A program made the position numbers and the translations under genes. The notes under the pieces are model-generated. The model searched no databases, had not been told where the DNA came from, and saw only the letters and a list, made by a program, of their open reading frames with translations. Below, piece by piece: positions 39,708-48,426 of a DNA stretch of 64,000 bases; position 1 is the first letter of the stretch; each line of letters begins with the position of its first letter. The DNA is taken from positions 1 through 64,000 of the forward strand of contig NC_035934.1 in assembly GCF_000348985.1 (NCBI RefSeq), given 5' to 3'. This DNA is from Huiozyma naganishii CBS 8797. Taxonomy: Eukaryota; Ascomycota; Saccharomycetes; Saccharomycetales; Saccharomycetaceae.

Positions 39708-40643
39708 ATGATTTCAAGAGTGTGTACAAGAGCGTGTGCGAGACCCGTCGCATGGCAGTTGACCAGGACGGCTGGGCTCTCGACGTTGCGGGCGGGCCCG
39801 CTCAGACAGGGAGCTGCAGCTCCTGGGAGTGGTACCCAAGGTGCGCAGGGCCCCCCACGGAAGAGTAGTATGGCCGCTGCTTTGGTGCTCGGGGCCGTCG
39901 CTGGTGGGTTTGTGTACTGCTACGTCAACCATGTCAGACCGGCGAGGGCCGCTGGTGAGTTGAAACCGTTTGCACAACATATAACGACGAGGGACACGCC
40001 CTTCGCTACAGATTACACGCTTCTGGGTACGGGCGTGCGGTCTGTGACCATCCCCTCGTTCAAAGTGTACGCCGTGGGGATGTACTTGGCCGATGGTGAC
40101 GACAAACTCGTCACAAAAGTGTTCAACTCTCCCTACTTGAGCGAGTCCGTCATTGACAAAGACCCGAAGCAATCGCATGTGGCAAACTTGAAGTTGGCGC
40201 TCGACGACCCACAGAGGAGCCGCGAATTGGTCGGTGAGTTCATTGACAGTGGGCCCAGACTGCTCTGCCAGATGACACCAATTATAAACACGAACCTCAC
40301 CTTTGTTAGAGAAGGTGGGTTTATTAAGTCCTTGAAACAGTCCGCTGAGTATAACTCGCCCGATAACAAGGAACGTGTGGAGGCTGGGATAGAGCAAGTG
40401 CGCAAGGCGTTCGACGCGAAGGGCTCTCTATTGAGGAACGACGATTTCGTCATGGAATTGAAGAGCAACGGAGACCTCCAGTTTTACCACTTTAATGCGA
40501 AGAAGAAACAGTACACGGTGATGGGGGTCGTTAAGGAACCAATCGTGGGGAAGATCCTCTTTAGAGCATACCTCAGCGGACCACGCGCCCTGTGCGAGGA
40601 GGCAAGAGAGGCCACGGCAGAGAAATTCGCATCCATGGTTTGA
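39708..40643 (+). CDS. AIM46: Mitochondrial chalcone-isomerase-like protein, Aim18/Aim46 family
   Basis: 311 residues from the ATG at 39708, chosen because it opens a good mitochondrial presequence (MISRVCTRACARPVAWQLTR, no acids). A hydrophobic segment (AAALVLGAVAGGFVYCYVNH) at about residues 56-75 could anchor it in the inner membrane. The chalcone isomerase-like fold follows: TPFATDYTLLGTGVRSVTIPSFKVYAVGMYLAD, then KLVTKVF, the Arg-containing helix region, and KEPIVGKILFRAYLSGP. Family members in yeast are thought not to be true chalcone isomerases. S. cerevisiae has adjacent AIM46 and AIM18 genes; only one copy is seen here, so the choice of symbol is by position next to RPN10/NBL1. Confidence 0.88.
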   Translation: MISRVCTRACARPVAWQLTRTAGLSTLRAGPLRQGAAAPGSGTQGAQGPPRKSSMAAALVLGAVAGGFVYCYVNHVRPARAAGELKPFAQHITTRDTPFATDYTLLGTGVRSVTIPSFKVYAVGMYLADGDDKLVTKVFNSPYLSESVIDKDPKQSHVANLKLALDDPQRSRELVGEFIDSGPRLLCQMTPIINTNLTFVREGGFIKSLKQSAEYNSPDNKERVEAGIEQVRKAFDAKGSLLRNDDFVMELKSNGDLQFYHFNAKKKQYTVMGVVKEPIVGKILFRAYLSGPRALCEEAREATAEKFASMV

Positions 40644-40725
40644 ACGTAATAGGCGGGTCGCAGTAGTCATGTACGTAGATATATAGAACTGTCTTACATA
40701 CATCGCTCAAATGTTGTTAGAGTGT

Positions 40726-43011
40726 TCACTCTTCGTCGTCGGCATCGCTTAGTTCGATCTCAGGAATGATAAACTCGTCGTCGTCGTCATCGTCGTCGTC
40801 ATCCTGCTCTCCTTCAGCAGCGTCAGCCTCTACAACTTCTTCACTCGACTCCGTGACAACATGCACAGGAACGTTCTTGTCAAATTCAAACTCCTCTACT
40901 GAATCGTTGATCTTAACACGCTTTTGGGGCATTTCCTCGTCCACCTTCGCCACCTCTGCGACGGTTCTCTTCTGGAATACGTTCGTCTTATCAACGTTAT
41001 CCTCACTTGACCGAGGTCTCACGTTCAATTCCATTGGGACCGATGGCACAGGGGCATCACTTTCCACACGTAAGTCCGCCACTTTGTGCTCATCCACAGG
41101 TGCTGGATGCGCGACACGGACGTCCTCTTCGAGCACCGGTGTCTTGCCTCGCACGGCATGGACGATGCCCAGGGGCAACCTTGGGTGACACAGCATGTCG
41201 AAAACGTCATCACTACTGTCCTTCAGAAGACTTACCACGATGGGCAGGACGGACGCATTCTCCATGTTGGGATGGATCACTACACACCTCAATAGTTCCT
41301 TGAACGATTTGGGGATGTACCCTAACCGTGTTTGACAACTCAGCGCTTTCGAGACAACGTACCGCGTCACACGGATCTGCTCATTAGACGCCAGTTGCCA
41401 GTTGCTCACGACAAAAGTCAGGAACCTGTTGATGTCGTCCATCCAGTGTAGTGTCTTTGCAGACTTAAACTGCTCTGGGTTCGTGTACAGGTCTGTGACG
41501 GCACCAGACTTGCCACTATCCCTCTTGTTCTTCTTGACACTGTTCCCAGCGCTACCCTTGACATCGTTCTTAGTATTGGTCAACTGCGGCTGTAGGTTCA
41601 GCAGGAAAGTGTCCTCAGACAAATGCAGCGCAACGTCGATGAACTTATTAATCGGGTCCACTTCGCTAAATTGGTGGCCCATGTGCTCCAACAGCAAGTT
41701 AATCAATTGGAACGCACTTTGAAACTCAAATCTGATCTCATTACACTGGTCAAAATCGATTTGGTTGGTCTTAGGCTTAACTGGGATAAAATATTCTAAG
41801 GAAGCCAAGATCTCCGGGGTGATGGACAGACAACATTTGCCAAAGGACCGAACCATCGTGGTCCACAGACGGATACTTTGGAATTGGACCTGTGGGATAA
41901 TCGCATCGATGATGCACGAGAGATCGCCATCACGACGCAACTCGCGCTTAATGGGCAAGTACTTGGTTGTGATGCTCATCACAACTTCAGATACTGCATG
42001 GATTGCACCCATGGGGACACGAATAGGGAACGGTGTTGGGTTTGACATGAACGCAATCAATAGGTCAGCCAACAAAGACATCCGTTCCTGAATCTGGTAT
42101 AGAGTGAATGGTTCGTTCATATCCAAGCTCAAGCTTTTCAAAAAGGGCAAATCCTTCTCCTTGCCAGCTGGCGTGGGGAGGCTTTGGATCCGTTGCTTCA
42201 AGTTACTGTCCTGTTCAAAATCCAGAAATTCAGGGAATAGCTCCACAATCGACTTGAATTCGGAGATCACAGATAGAATACCTTGTCTCCAAGTAGCATC
42301 TGGGAAAGGCTTATTATGGCTTTCATTCGCATTGACCTCCTTTGGTTGGACTTTGATCAAATGCAAATAGGCAAAATTATCACATACTAGTTTCCGAGTA
42401 GCCTTATCCATAGCGGTGTAGTCACGCTCAATCAGTTCGCCCAGCACTACTGTGTACTTCGTTGCAAACGGCTTGAACGTGTTGGTGTGCTTTGAAAGGA
42501 TGTTCTTTAGCACTTTCAAAGTTAATTTGGGTTCCCATGGCGTCAATTTGATTAGCACTGGAATGATCACTTTCAAAGCTGGAACGAGCGATTCACGGGA
42601 CAGAGTCGCCTTCGATCTCATCAAATCAATGATGCAACTCATCGTAGACACAAGCGTCTCTAGCAGCGTTCTCAATTTCAAGGTTACCGTGATGTTAGGG
42701 AAATAGCCGACCAGCTGATCCAACTTAGAGTTCAGCGCGACAAGCATTTGCCCGCTGTAAGTGACTAGCACCAGTGGGTTGTAGGAGCAAACCACAGCAA
42801 CTGCGTGGCATCCTTTCCAAACTTGCTCGTACTCTGAAGATCTCAGCAACTTGAGTATGTTGGTGTTCAACAACGCCAGTTCCGTCTTGACTACAGTTTC
42901 GTCAACGTAAACAGGTGACGCTATAGCCTTGAGTAAGATCTTAAAATCATCGCCGGAAACACTTTGCAGCCTTTTCGCCCAGCTGGACATCGATACGTGT
43001 GTAGACGCCAT
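40726..43011 (-). CDS. RIX1: Pre-60S ribosome biogenesis factor Rix1
   Basis: 761 residues (S. cerevisiae Rix1: 763). It works with Ipi1, Ipi3 and the AAA-ATPase Rea1 in ITS2 processing and remodelling of pre-60S particles in the nucleoplasm. The N-terminal RIX1 domain with helical repeats covers about residues 1-220 (WAKRLQSV, LLRSSEYEQVWKGCHAVAVVCSYNPLVLVTYSGQMLVALNSKL in pieces). The middle is helical. The C-terminus is acidic, with an Asp run and the ending EFIIPEIELSDADDEE. PAC and RRPE elements lie just upstream. The position next to AIM46 matches YHR197W. Confidence 0.95.
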   Translation of the reverse strand: MASTHVSMSSWAKRLQSVSGDDFKILLKAIASPVYVDETVVKTELALLNTNILKLLRSSEYEQVWKGCHAVAVVCSYNPLVLVTYSGQMLVALNSKLDQLVGYFPNITVTLKLRTLLETLVSTMSCIIDLMRSKATLSRESLVPALKVIIPVLIKLTPWEPKLTLKVLKNILSKHTNTFKPFATKYTVVLGELIERDYTAMDKATRKLVCDNFAYLHLIKVQPKEVNANESHNKPFPDATWRQGILSVISEFKSIVELFPEFLDFEQDSNLKQRIQSLPTPAGKEKDLPFLKSLSLDMNEPFTLYQIQERMSLLADLLIAFMSNPTPFPIRVPMGAIHAVSEVVMSITTKYLPIKRELRRDGDLSCIIDAIIPQVQFQSIRLWTTMVRSFGKCCLSITPEILASLEYFIPVKPKTNQIDFDQCNEIRFEFQSAFQLINLLLEHMGHQFSEVDPINKFIDVALHLSEDTFLLNLQPQLTNTKNDVKGSAGNSVKKNKRDSGKSGAVTDLYTNPEQFKSAKTLHWMDDINRFLTFVVSNWQLASNEQIRVTRYVVSKALSCQTRLGYIPKSFKELLRCVVIHPNMENASVLPIVVSLLKDSSDDVFDMLCHPRLPLGIVHAVRGKTPVLEEDVRVAHPAPVDEHKVADLRVESDAPVPSVPMELNVRPRSSEDNVDKTNVFQKRTVAEVAKVDEEMPQKRVKINDSVEEFEFDKNVPVHVVTESSEEVVEADAAEGEQDDDDDDDDDEFIIPEIELSDADDEE

Positions 43012-43077
43012 GTGATGTGGATCGATGGGGGGATATACACTGCAGAGACTCGTTCTGTTTGTTCAAACTGCCGTCAG

Positions 43078-43107
43078 AGCTCATCGCAAGATCCACTAAA
43101 AATTTTT
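43078..43107 (-). promoter_or_regulatory. PAC (GCGATGAGCT) and RRPE (AAAAATTTTT) upstream of RIX1
   Basis: On the RIX1 strand, GCGATGAGCT (43087 to 43078) is a perfect PAC element, about 70 bases before the ATG. AAAAATTTTT at 43098-43107 is a perfect RRPE, 10 bases further upstream. These are the Dot6/Tod6- and Stb3-bound elements of the yeast ribosome-biogenesis regulon. Their close spacing is typical of that regulon. Confidence 0.9.
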
Positions 43108-43354
43108 CACCGATATTGTTTGGGCCGAATTTACAGTACAATCACCAAGGGAATAGTAAAGAGGTCCTAAGAAGCTGGTTATCTGGTTCAATGGTGGGGC
43201 ATTGTCTGCATGAAGACCATTCGTTCTCTGTTACCAGTTTTTGGCACTTTTCTTCCCATTTTTTTGTTGTCAGATCTGGGCAGACCGATGAATTAAAAAC
43301 ATGCGTTCTACATATGATGCGTGGGCTTTGTCTCTAAAGCCTTCTCGCTTACAG

Positions 43355-44209
43355 TTAGTATTTAAAGGGTTGGGAATATGCGTTCTTTTTGTCTACTTGG
43401 GTGCTAAGATTCGTAGCCCTCGTAGGGGAGAACTGCACGAAGCTGGAGGAAAAGGACTCTGATTTCTCCAGGGTCGGAGCCTGCAGACTTCTTGTCGGTG
43501 ATTCCGTTGAATTTGTAGCGGTTGATTTTGGTGACTGCTCGTCCAAGATGTTCTCAATGGTTACATCTGGGGTCTCATTCACAACCTCTCCATGTTCTTC
43601 TTCTGTGGTTTCTTGCTCTTGCCCTTGCTCTTGCTCTTCCACGCTTTCTTCACTGGGTTCGAAATCCGTACCGTAATCGTGGGTTTCATCGTCTCTTGGG
43701 TTGTCCACCGGGGTATCAGAGACTGTCTCGACAATGCTTGCGGAACTTCTGCGACCTGGAACAGGTTCCACTATCTCTGGCACAGATTCCTTGATATGAT
43801 TATCCTCCACCAGTTCACAATGCCCTTTGTGCTTGCGCGACACCAGACTCCAAAACGGTGGTAAAAACACAAGAAGTACCAACAGCAGCAGCCATATCAG
43901 TATAGAGACATCCTGTACATATGCTTTGCCTCGACTGAACCAATGAGTCCACCGAGACTGGGTCCCTAGTTTCTCGTCGACGGGGAACGTCTCCCTCAAA
44001 AATTGCGCCAACTGCAGCTGCAAAAACTCCATGTCATCCATAGAAATGTCGCCTACCTCAGATCCACCCTCAGCCACGCCAGACGAACGGATCCAGTCCC
44101 TGGGCAACCTCCTTTGCAATATTTTACTAATCCCCTTCACAACACCATAGGAGACTCCGAATGAAAATACACTTCGCCCCAAAGCGGGTCGAGCCAACGG
44201 TCTGGCCAT
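43355..44209 (-). CDS. NVJ1: Nucleus-vacuole junction protein Nvj1
   Basis: 284 residues from the ATG at 44209; a longer upstream frame lacks support. Nvj1 spans the outer nuclear membrane and binds vacuolar Vac8, building nucleus-vacuole contacts. The N-terminus (MARPLARPALGRSVFSFGVSYGVVKG) matches the family's luminal/inner part. A transmembrane segment follows (VSILIWLLLLVLLVFLPPFW) at about residues 104-123. The cytosolic tail is acidic and Ser/Thr-rich. The ending SPTRATNLSTQVDKKNAYSQPFKY matches the conserved Vac8-binding end of S. cerevisiae Nvj1 (AYSQPFRY). UTP9, between RIX1 and NVJ1 in S. cerevisiae, is absent here. Confidence 0.92.
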   Translation of the reverse strand: MARPLARPALGRSVFSFGVSYGVVKGISKILQRRLPRDWIRSSGVAEGGSEVGDISMDDMEFLQLQLAQFLRETFPVDEKLGTQSRWTHWFSRGKAYVQDVSILIWLLLLVLLVFLPPFWSLVSRKHKGHCELVEDNHIKESVPEIVEPVPGRRSSASIVETVSDTPVDNPRDDETHDYGTDFEPSEESVEEQEQGQEQETTEEEHGEVVNETPDVTIENILDEQSPKSTATNSTESPTRSLQAPTLEKSESFSSSFVQFSPTRATNLSTQVDKKNAYSQPFKY

Positions 44210-44441
44210 ATCTATACAGTTGGTCTTGTGTATGTGTCCCGTAGTGGTCCCAATACCCTGGTGAAGATCTCTCCCAATAAGTATGGGGACGTGAAACAAC
44301 GGGTCCTTTGAAATGTCATGTATTTTAATTAAAGGCGTCTCGTGTTAACTATGGAGAACAAGAGGGGAACTCTAGTTCTAAGCTAATGCTAACTTAATGT
44401 TACATACAGAGGTGGAGTAGTTGATGTCCAATCTCAAGAAG

Positions 44442-46052
44442 TTATGCGATGGCACCCAGTGCCATGAGAACAACTTGCAACATGAGCTGGAGAGACCAAA
44501 AAGTGACTCTTCGCACTCTTATCGAGCGCTGTTCGTCGTCAGCCACGTACTGTGCGAACGAGTCGTAGACTTGCACGCCGAGGTCCTGTATGAGGTGCGA
44601 GTCGTAGATTGTCCAGGAGCCCATGAAGTCCGTGACGGATTTTGTCACTTCGCAGTTAATCGGGATGTACGTGCGCCTCGAGTTCATGTACCCGACAATG
44701 GGTCTTATCAGAGCGTTGTTTGCGTACGTGAGTTGTCTCGTGAACAAGGGCACCTCTGCCCTGATGTTCTTCAGTCTAAGTGAAAAGTCCACCATGATCT
44801 TATCCGATTGCGAATCTGCATGGTCCCCTTTTGAAGCCATGTGTGTAGTTTGGCCCCGTACTTGCCTCAATTTGGCGATGACAGCGTCCGTCCAAGGTGT
44901 CGTTGTCAGATCCTGCTGCGGGAAGTGGACGTTGCCCGTCATGTCGACGCGGCCTTCTGTGATCCAGCCAAAGGGACCTTCGATCCCGGCATTCAGGTGG
45001 TCTATATCGAGGTTATCGACGCGCAACTGTGTGACCATTCTTGGTTCGAGTGAGTCCTTGGCCCAGAGCAGTTTCTTGTGGATGGTGAACATGGAGTTGT
45101 CGTAAGTGCCACTGACTGAGTGCGCGTTCAGTATATCGTAGAGCAGCCAGTGTTTCCGCAGCCTCGGCAGCTGACAGTTAATGATGCTCACTTGGAACGG
45201 CCTGAACCCGTTCGGCTGGTACAGTGTGAAGAGGACGTCGTCCAATTGGAATCTCGAGAGCTCGAAATCCCCCGGCTGGTGTATGTTCTTGTAGTTTGCT
45301 GGGTCATCCCCCGGAGACCATTTAAGGTGTGTCCTGTCGACTACTCCACGGAGCCCGTTAATGGACACTTCATCGACTATCCCACCGCCATTGAGCCATT
45401 TGGTGAAACTGAGCGAGATCTCCACTTTATCGATAGTGAGGTCGAACTGCGTGTAGTTCCCGTCGTCAAACTCCTGTTCGCTGACGAGCAAATTCTCGCT
45501 GAGTGCGAGTCTCGCACGCTGGACGGCCTCGCTCTGGGACCCCTTGACGACCCCGTACCGTTGTTCCGGTGTACCCCTGTGGCTCTCTGGTCTTCTTGAT
45601 ACAAACACGTTTGTGAATGCGATCTTGTGTGACCACCAGAAGGGCACGATGGCGTGTTCGAAGATGACTGTTGTCGGTGTGTTCTTCGTAACGAAGTTCC
45701 CCACTTTTTGGGCAAGCCACTCCTGTGCGGAAACCGTGTTCATCGTGTATATGAACAATGACGCGAACGTCGTCGTCGACACTACGAACAGCACAGCGTG
45801 AGAGACGAGCAACCAGGAGAAGATCGCGCTGAAGTCATCCACGTTGAACGGCTTGTACGATCTTTTCAAGAGCCACCGTACACGCCCAAAGAGCGATGAC
45901 GAGGTGTCGCCACCACCACCACCATGCACACCTCTAATAGACCCCACCTGCCACCTGGCCCTTTGCCACCTGGCCGTCTGCAACACCCTGCCCCGCGCAA
46001 CCCTGCTCACCCCCCTCACCAGCCTAACCGGCCTCAAAATGCGACCCAACAT
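44442..46052 (-). CDS. MDM31: Mitochondrial inner-membrane protein Mdm31
   Basis: 536 residues (S. cerevisiae: 579). It is needed for mitochondrial shape, mtDNA nucleoid stability and phospholipid homeostasis. The first 45 residues are rich in Arg with almost no acids, a presequence. A membrane segment (FSWLLVSHAVLFVVSTTTFASLFIY) lies at about residues 84-108. The central Mdm31/32 domain includes WWSHKIAFTNVFVSRRP, FDLTIDKVEISLSFTKWLNG, WSPGDD and PFGWITEGRVDMTGNVHFP. A second hydrophobic segment ends the protein. Order MDM31-EGD2 matches YHR194W-YHR193C, which favours Mdm31 over Mdm32. Confidence 0.94.
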   Translation of the reverse strand: MLGRILRPVRLVRGVSRVARGRVLQTARWQRARWQVGSIRGVHGGGGGDTSSSLFGRVRWLLKRSYKPFNVDDFSAIFSWLLVSHAVLFVVSTTTFASLFIYTMNTVSAQEWLAQKVGNFVTKNTPTTVIFEHAIVPFWWSHKIAFTNVFVSRRPESHRGTPEQRYGVVKGSQSEAVQRARLALSENLLVSEQEFDDGNYTQFDLTIDKVEISLSFTKWLNGGGIVDEVSINGLRGVVDRTHLKWSPGDDPANYKNIHQPGDFELSRFQLDDVLFTLYQPNGFRPFQVSIINCQLPRLRKHWLLYDILNAHSVSGTYDNSMFTIHKKLLWAKDSLEPRMVTQLRVDNLDIDHLNAGIEGPFGWITEGRVDMTGNVHFPQQDLTTTPWTDAVIAKLRQVRGQTTHMASKGDHADSQSDKIMVDFSLRLKNIRAEVPLFTRQLTYANNALIRPIVGYMNSRRTYIPINCEVTKSVTDFMGSWTIYDSHLIQDLGVQVYDSFAQYVADDEQRSIRVRRVTFWSLQLMLQVVLMALGAIA

Positions 46053-46352
46053 CGCATTCTTGTCCGTTTAAAAACACAACCACACACAAACACAGTCAAT
46101 TGAGCAACCTCGCCCTACCAACACCGTCCAAACCCCACCAGCAGCGACCAACAACGACCCTCCAAAGCTGCAATCAACAGCTGGAGCGACGACTCAAAAT
46201 CGCATCGCAATAAATTTTTCAGCGACGCAAAAAAAAAAAAGAGGAAAAGACGACGTCGAAAGAAGTTTCAACTGTTTTGACAGTTCCAGCACTGGTCGTA
46301 ACAGAGCACAGATTACACCAGCACCCGCCGTCAATCACACGCCAATTACACT
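46053..46352. promoter_or_regulatory. MDM31/EGD2 divergent promoter
   Basis: 300 bases between divergent genes, strongly CA-rich on the plus strand (46070-46200), with a run of 12 As at 46231-46242 upstream of EGD2. Poly(dA:dT) tracts keep promoters nucleosome-free in yeast. No specific factor site was assigned. Confidence 0.5.
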
Positions 46353-46871
46353 ATGTCCATTCCAGCTAACGCCAACGTCACCGTTTTGAACAAGAACGAG
46401 AAGAAAGCAAGAGAGATGATCTCGAAGTTCTCTTTGAAGAGGGTCCCAGGGATCGTGAGAGTCGCCTTCAGAAAGAAGAACAACGAGATCATTGCCGTCG
46501 ACAAGCCAGACGTTTACAGAACCGTCGGTGGTAACTACGTTGTCTTCGGGGAGGCCAAGGTCGACGACTTCACCAAGAAGCTGGCCGACGCTCAACAGCA
46601 GATGGAGAAGAGCGGGATCTCTGACGTCTCTGGGGACAAGTCTCCAGCTGACATTCAGAAGGACATGCAGGCTGCTGCCGCTGAGACCGAGGGCGAGGCC
46701 GGTGCTGAGGCCGGTGCCGCAGAGGACGAGGAAGTCGACTCGGGCGACCTGTCCAACGACGACGTCGTGTTAGTCATGGAGCAAGCTAGTGTCTCCAAGG
46801 CTAAAGCCGTGAAGGCTTTGAAGGAACACGGCGGCGACATCGTCAATGCCATCATGTCCTTGTCCAAATAA
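46353..46871 (+). CDS. EGD2: Nascent polypeptide-associated complex alpha subunit
   Basis: 172 residues (S. cerevisiae: 174). With Egd1 it forms the NAC heterodimer at the ribosome exit tunnel. The NAC domain spans about residues 10-75 (VLNKNEKKAREMISKFSLKRVPGIVRVAFRKKNNEIIAVDKPDVY in pieces, then YVVFGEAKV). An acidic linker follows, and a C-terminal UBA domain (DDVVLVMEQASVSKAKAVKALKEHGGDIVNAIMSLSK, residues about 136-172) ends the protein. Strongly biased codons indicate high expression. Confidence 0.98.
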   Translation: MSIPANANVTVLNKNEKKAREMISKFSLKRVPGIVRVAFRKKNNEIIAVDKPDVYRTVGGNYVVFGEAKVDDFTKKLADAQQQMEKSGISDVSGDKSPADIQKDMQAAAAETEGEAGAEAGAAEDEEVDSGDLSNDDVVLVMEQASVSKAKAVKALKEHGGDIVNAIMSLSK

Positions 46872-46967
46872 GTACGAGGCTCGTAGAGTAAGACTACGTA
46901 TTAACGTACATACATAATACATGTGTATAGATATTGTATGGTATCGATGCAAGCGAGCATGGGGTCC

Positions 46968-47723
46968 TTATTCCGTCTCCTCCTCAGCCGTGGCTCCCTC
47001 GACGTCGTGGCTCGGTGTGCGGTGGTTGCAGAAGGGGCACATGTACTGCCAGTCGCCCTTGGGCAGCCTGTACAACCCTGCAAATCTGTCACACTCTGGG
47101 CAGACGACTTTCTCAATGTGCGGCATCCCCTGGACGTCGTTGCCTCCCGCAAGCAACCCGATCACTTTATCGAACCACACGTCGTTCTGTTCCTTCGTTG
47201 CCTGTTGTTTCCCCGTCTGCAATTGCGTGAGTTCGTCCTTGAGTTGTTGCAACTCGTCGTACTTCAATGACAGCTCCGTGTCAACCACTTGCAGAGCGTC
47301 GTCGCCGTTCTGGAACCGTTGTAGCAACGAACTCGTCGCGTTAAACTGTGTCTCCTCCTTCAACTTGTCCACGGTCGACTCGTGCTTGCCCCTAAGCTGT
47401 GCAAGCCGCCGCATCTTGTAAGACCGGATCCACCCTGCCCCACTGCGCATCCCGAGATTGTAAAGCACGAGCACTAGTGTTCCGGCCAGCAAAGCCGCCA
47501 GGGCCAACATCCATTGGGCACCGGACGTGTAGTACATGTACGATGCGTACAGTGCCGTCAGCGACGCCCCGTAGGAGGACACAGACCTCCGCCAACGGGA
47601 AACCCGCCTGTCCAGACTCTTCAATTGCTGCTCGACGTCCTCGATCTGCGCGGCGATCCGCACCAAATCCTCCGTGTACCGCTGCACAACACCTTTACGG
47701 CTCCCAAACAGTGTTCTGATCAT
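46968..47723 (-). CDS. LNP1: Lunapark-family ER three-way-junction protein Lnp1
   Basis: 251 residues from the ATG at 47723 (MIRTLFGSRKGV); the frame continues upstream but has no earlier ATG. Lnp1 stabilises three-way junctions of tubular ER and counteracts Sey1. Two hydrophobic segments lie at about residues 58-70 and 71-90 (SLTALYASYMYY, WMLALAALLAGTLVLVLYNLG), flanked by coiled coils. The C-terminal zinc finger C-x2-C...C-x2-C (CPECDRFAGLYRLPKGDW, MCPFCNHRTPSH) is the family signature. Convergent with EGD2, as YHR192W is. Confidence 0.95.
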   Translation of the reverse strand: MIRTLFGSRKGVVQRYTEDLVRIAAQIEDVEQQLKSLDRRVSRWRRSVSSYGASLTALYASYMYYTSGAQWMLALAALLAGTLVLVLYNLGMRSGAGWIRSYKMRRLAQLRGKHESTVDKLKEETQFNATSSLLQRFQNGDDALQVVDTELSLKYDELQQLKDELTQLQTGKQQATKEQNDVWFDKVIGLLAGGNDVQGMPHIEKVVCPECDRFAGLYRLPKGDWQYMCPFCNHRTPSHDVEGATAEEETE

Positions 47724-47870
47724 CGTCCGCACCAGCAACTGCTCCAACACGTCTCTAAACCCTCTTGTTCAACCGTATCAACCATCTGTATATCATACAA
47801 TTAATATCTCTAATGTACACGTATCGCTCACTTCACGCTGTACTGAACTGGAGAGGAACTACACCGAGAG

Positions 47871-48260
47871 ATGCCCAAAGTGAGTGTATCGAGGAGCCGG
47901 CTGCTCCAGTTGCGTGACGAGGGGCAGTGCTCCGTGGTGACGCCGCTCGGGACAGCGATGCTCGAGATACAAGGCGATCTCGCAATGGAGATTGCCTCCG
48001 ATGGGTGTGACCCGGGGGACCCGCGTGTCTCTGTGTTACAGGGGCAACAGATCTTCAGGTTCGGTCTGCTGGACTTACACGGGACGAGCAGGGAGGCTAC
48101 GCTGTACATCGGGCAGAAACAGCGGATGGTCGGAAAGTTGGTCAAATTGGACGTCCCCATGGGCGTGCTCCACTTCGATACAGCAACGCAGACGGCTCAA
48201 TTGCAAGATATAATACGGTACAGACTCATATTCAGGGACCGCCCGCTCCCCATCATGTGA
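47871..48260 (+). CDS. CTF8: Ctf18-RFC clamp-loader subunit Ctf8
   Basis: 129 residues (S. cerevisiae: 133). Together with Dcc1 and Ctf18 it forms the alternative clamp loader for sister-chromatid cohesion. Family features are CSVVTPLGTAMLEIQGDL near residues 20-37, the mid segment RFGLLDLHG, YIGQKQRMVGKLVKL, PMGVLHF, and the hydrophobic-basic C-terminus IIRYRLIFRDRPLPIM. It is the last gene in the chromosome VIII-like order; S. cerevisiae ERG9 would come next but is absent. Confidence 0.95.
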   Translation: MPKVSVSRSRLLQLRDEGQCSVVTPLGTAMLEIQGDLAMEIASDGCDPGDPRVSVLQGQQIFRFGLLDLHGTSREATLYIGQKQRMVGKLVKLDVPMGVLHFDTATQTAQLQDIIRYRLIFRDRPLPIM

Positions 48261-48426
48261 AACCCGGTGTATGGAGCTGCAATATCTGCCGTGGTGGTAG
48301 TGTCCAGTGTACATATATTATAAATTTGTAGTGAATCGATTGTATGAAACACCGGTAACTGACGCACGAGAGGATGAGGAATCTGGTTCGGGTGTGGTCT
48401 CGTGTGACTCTGCAGTGTCTGTGAGG

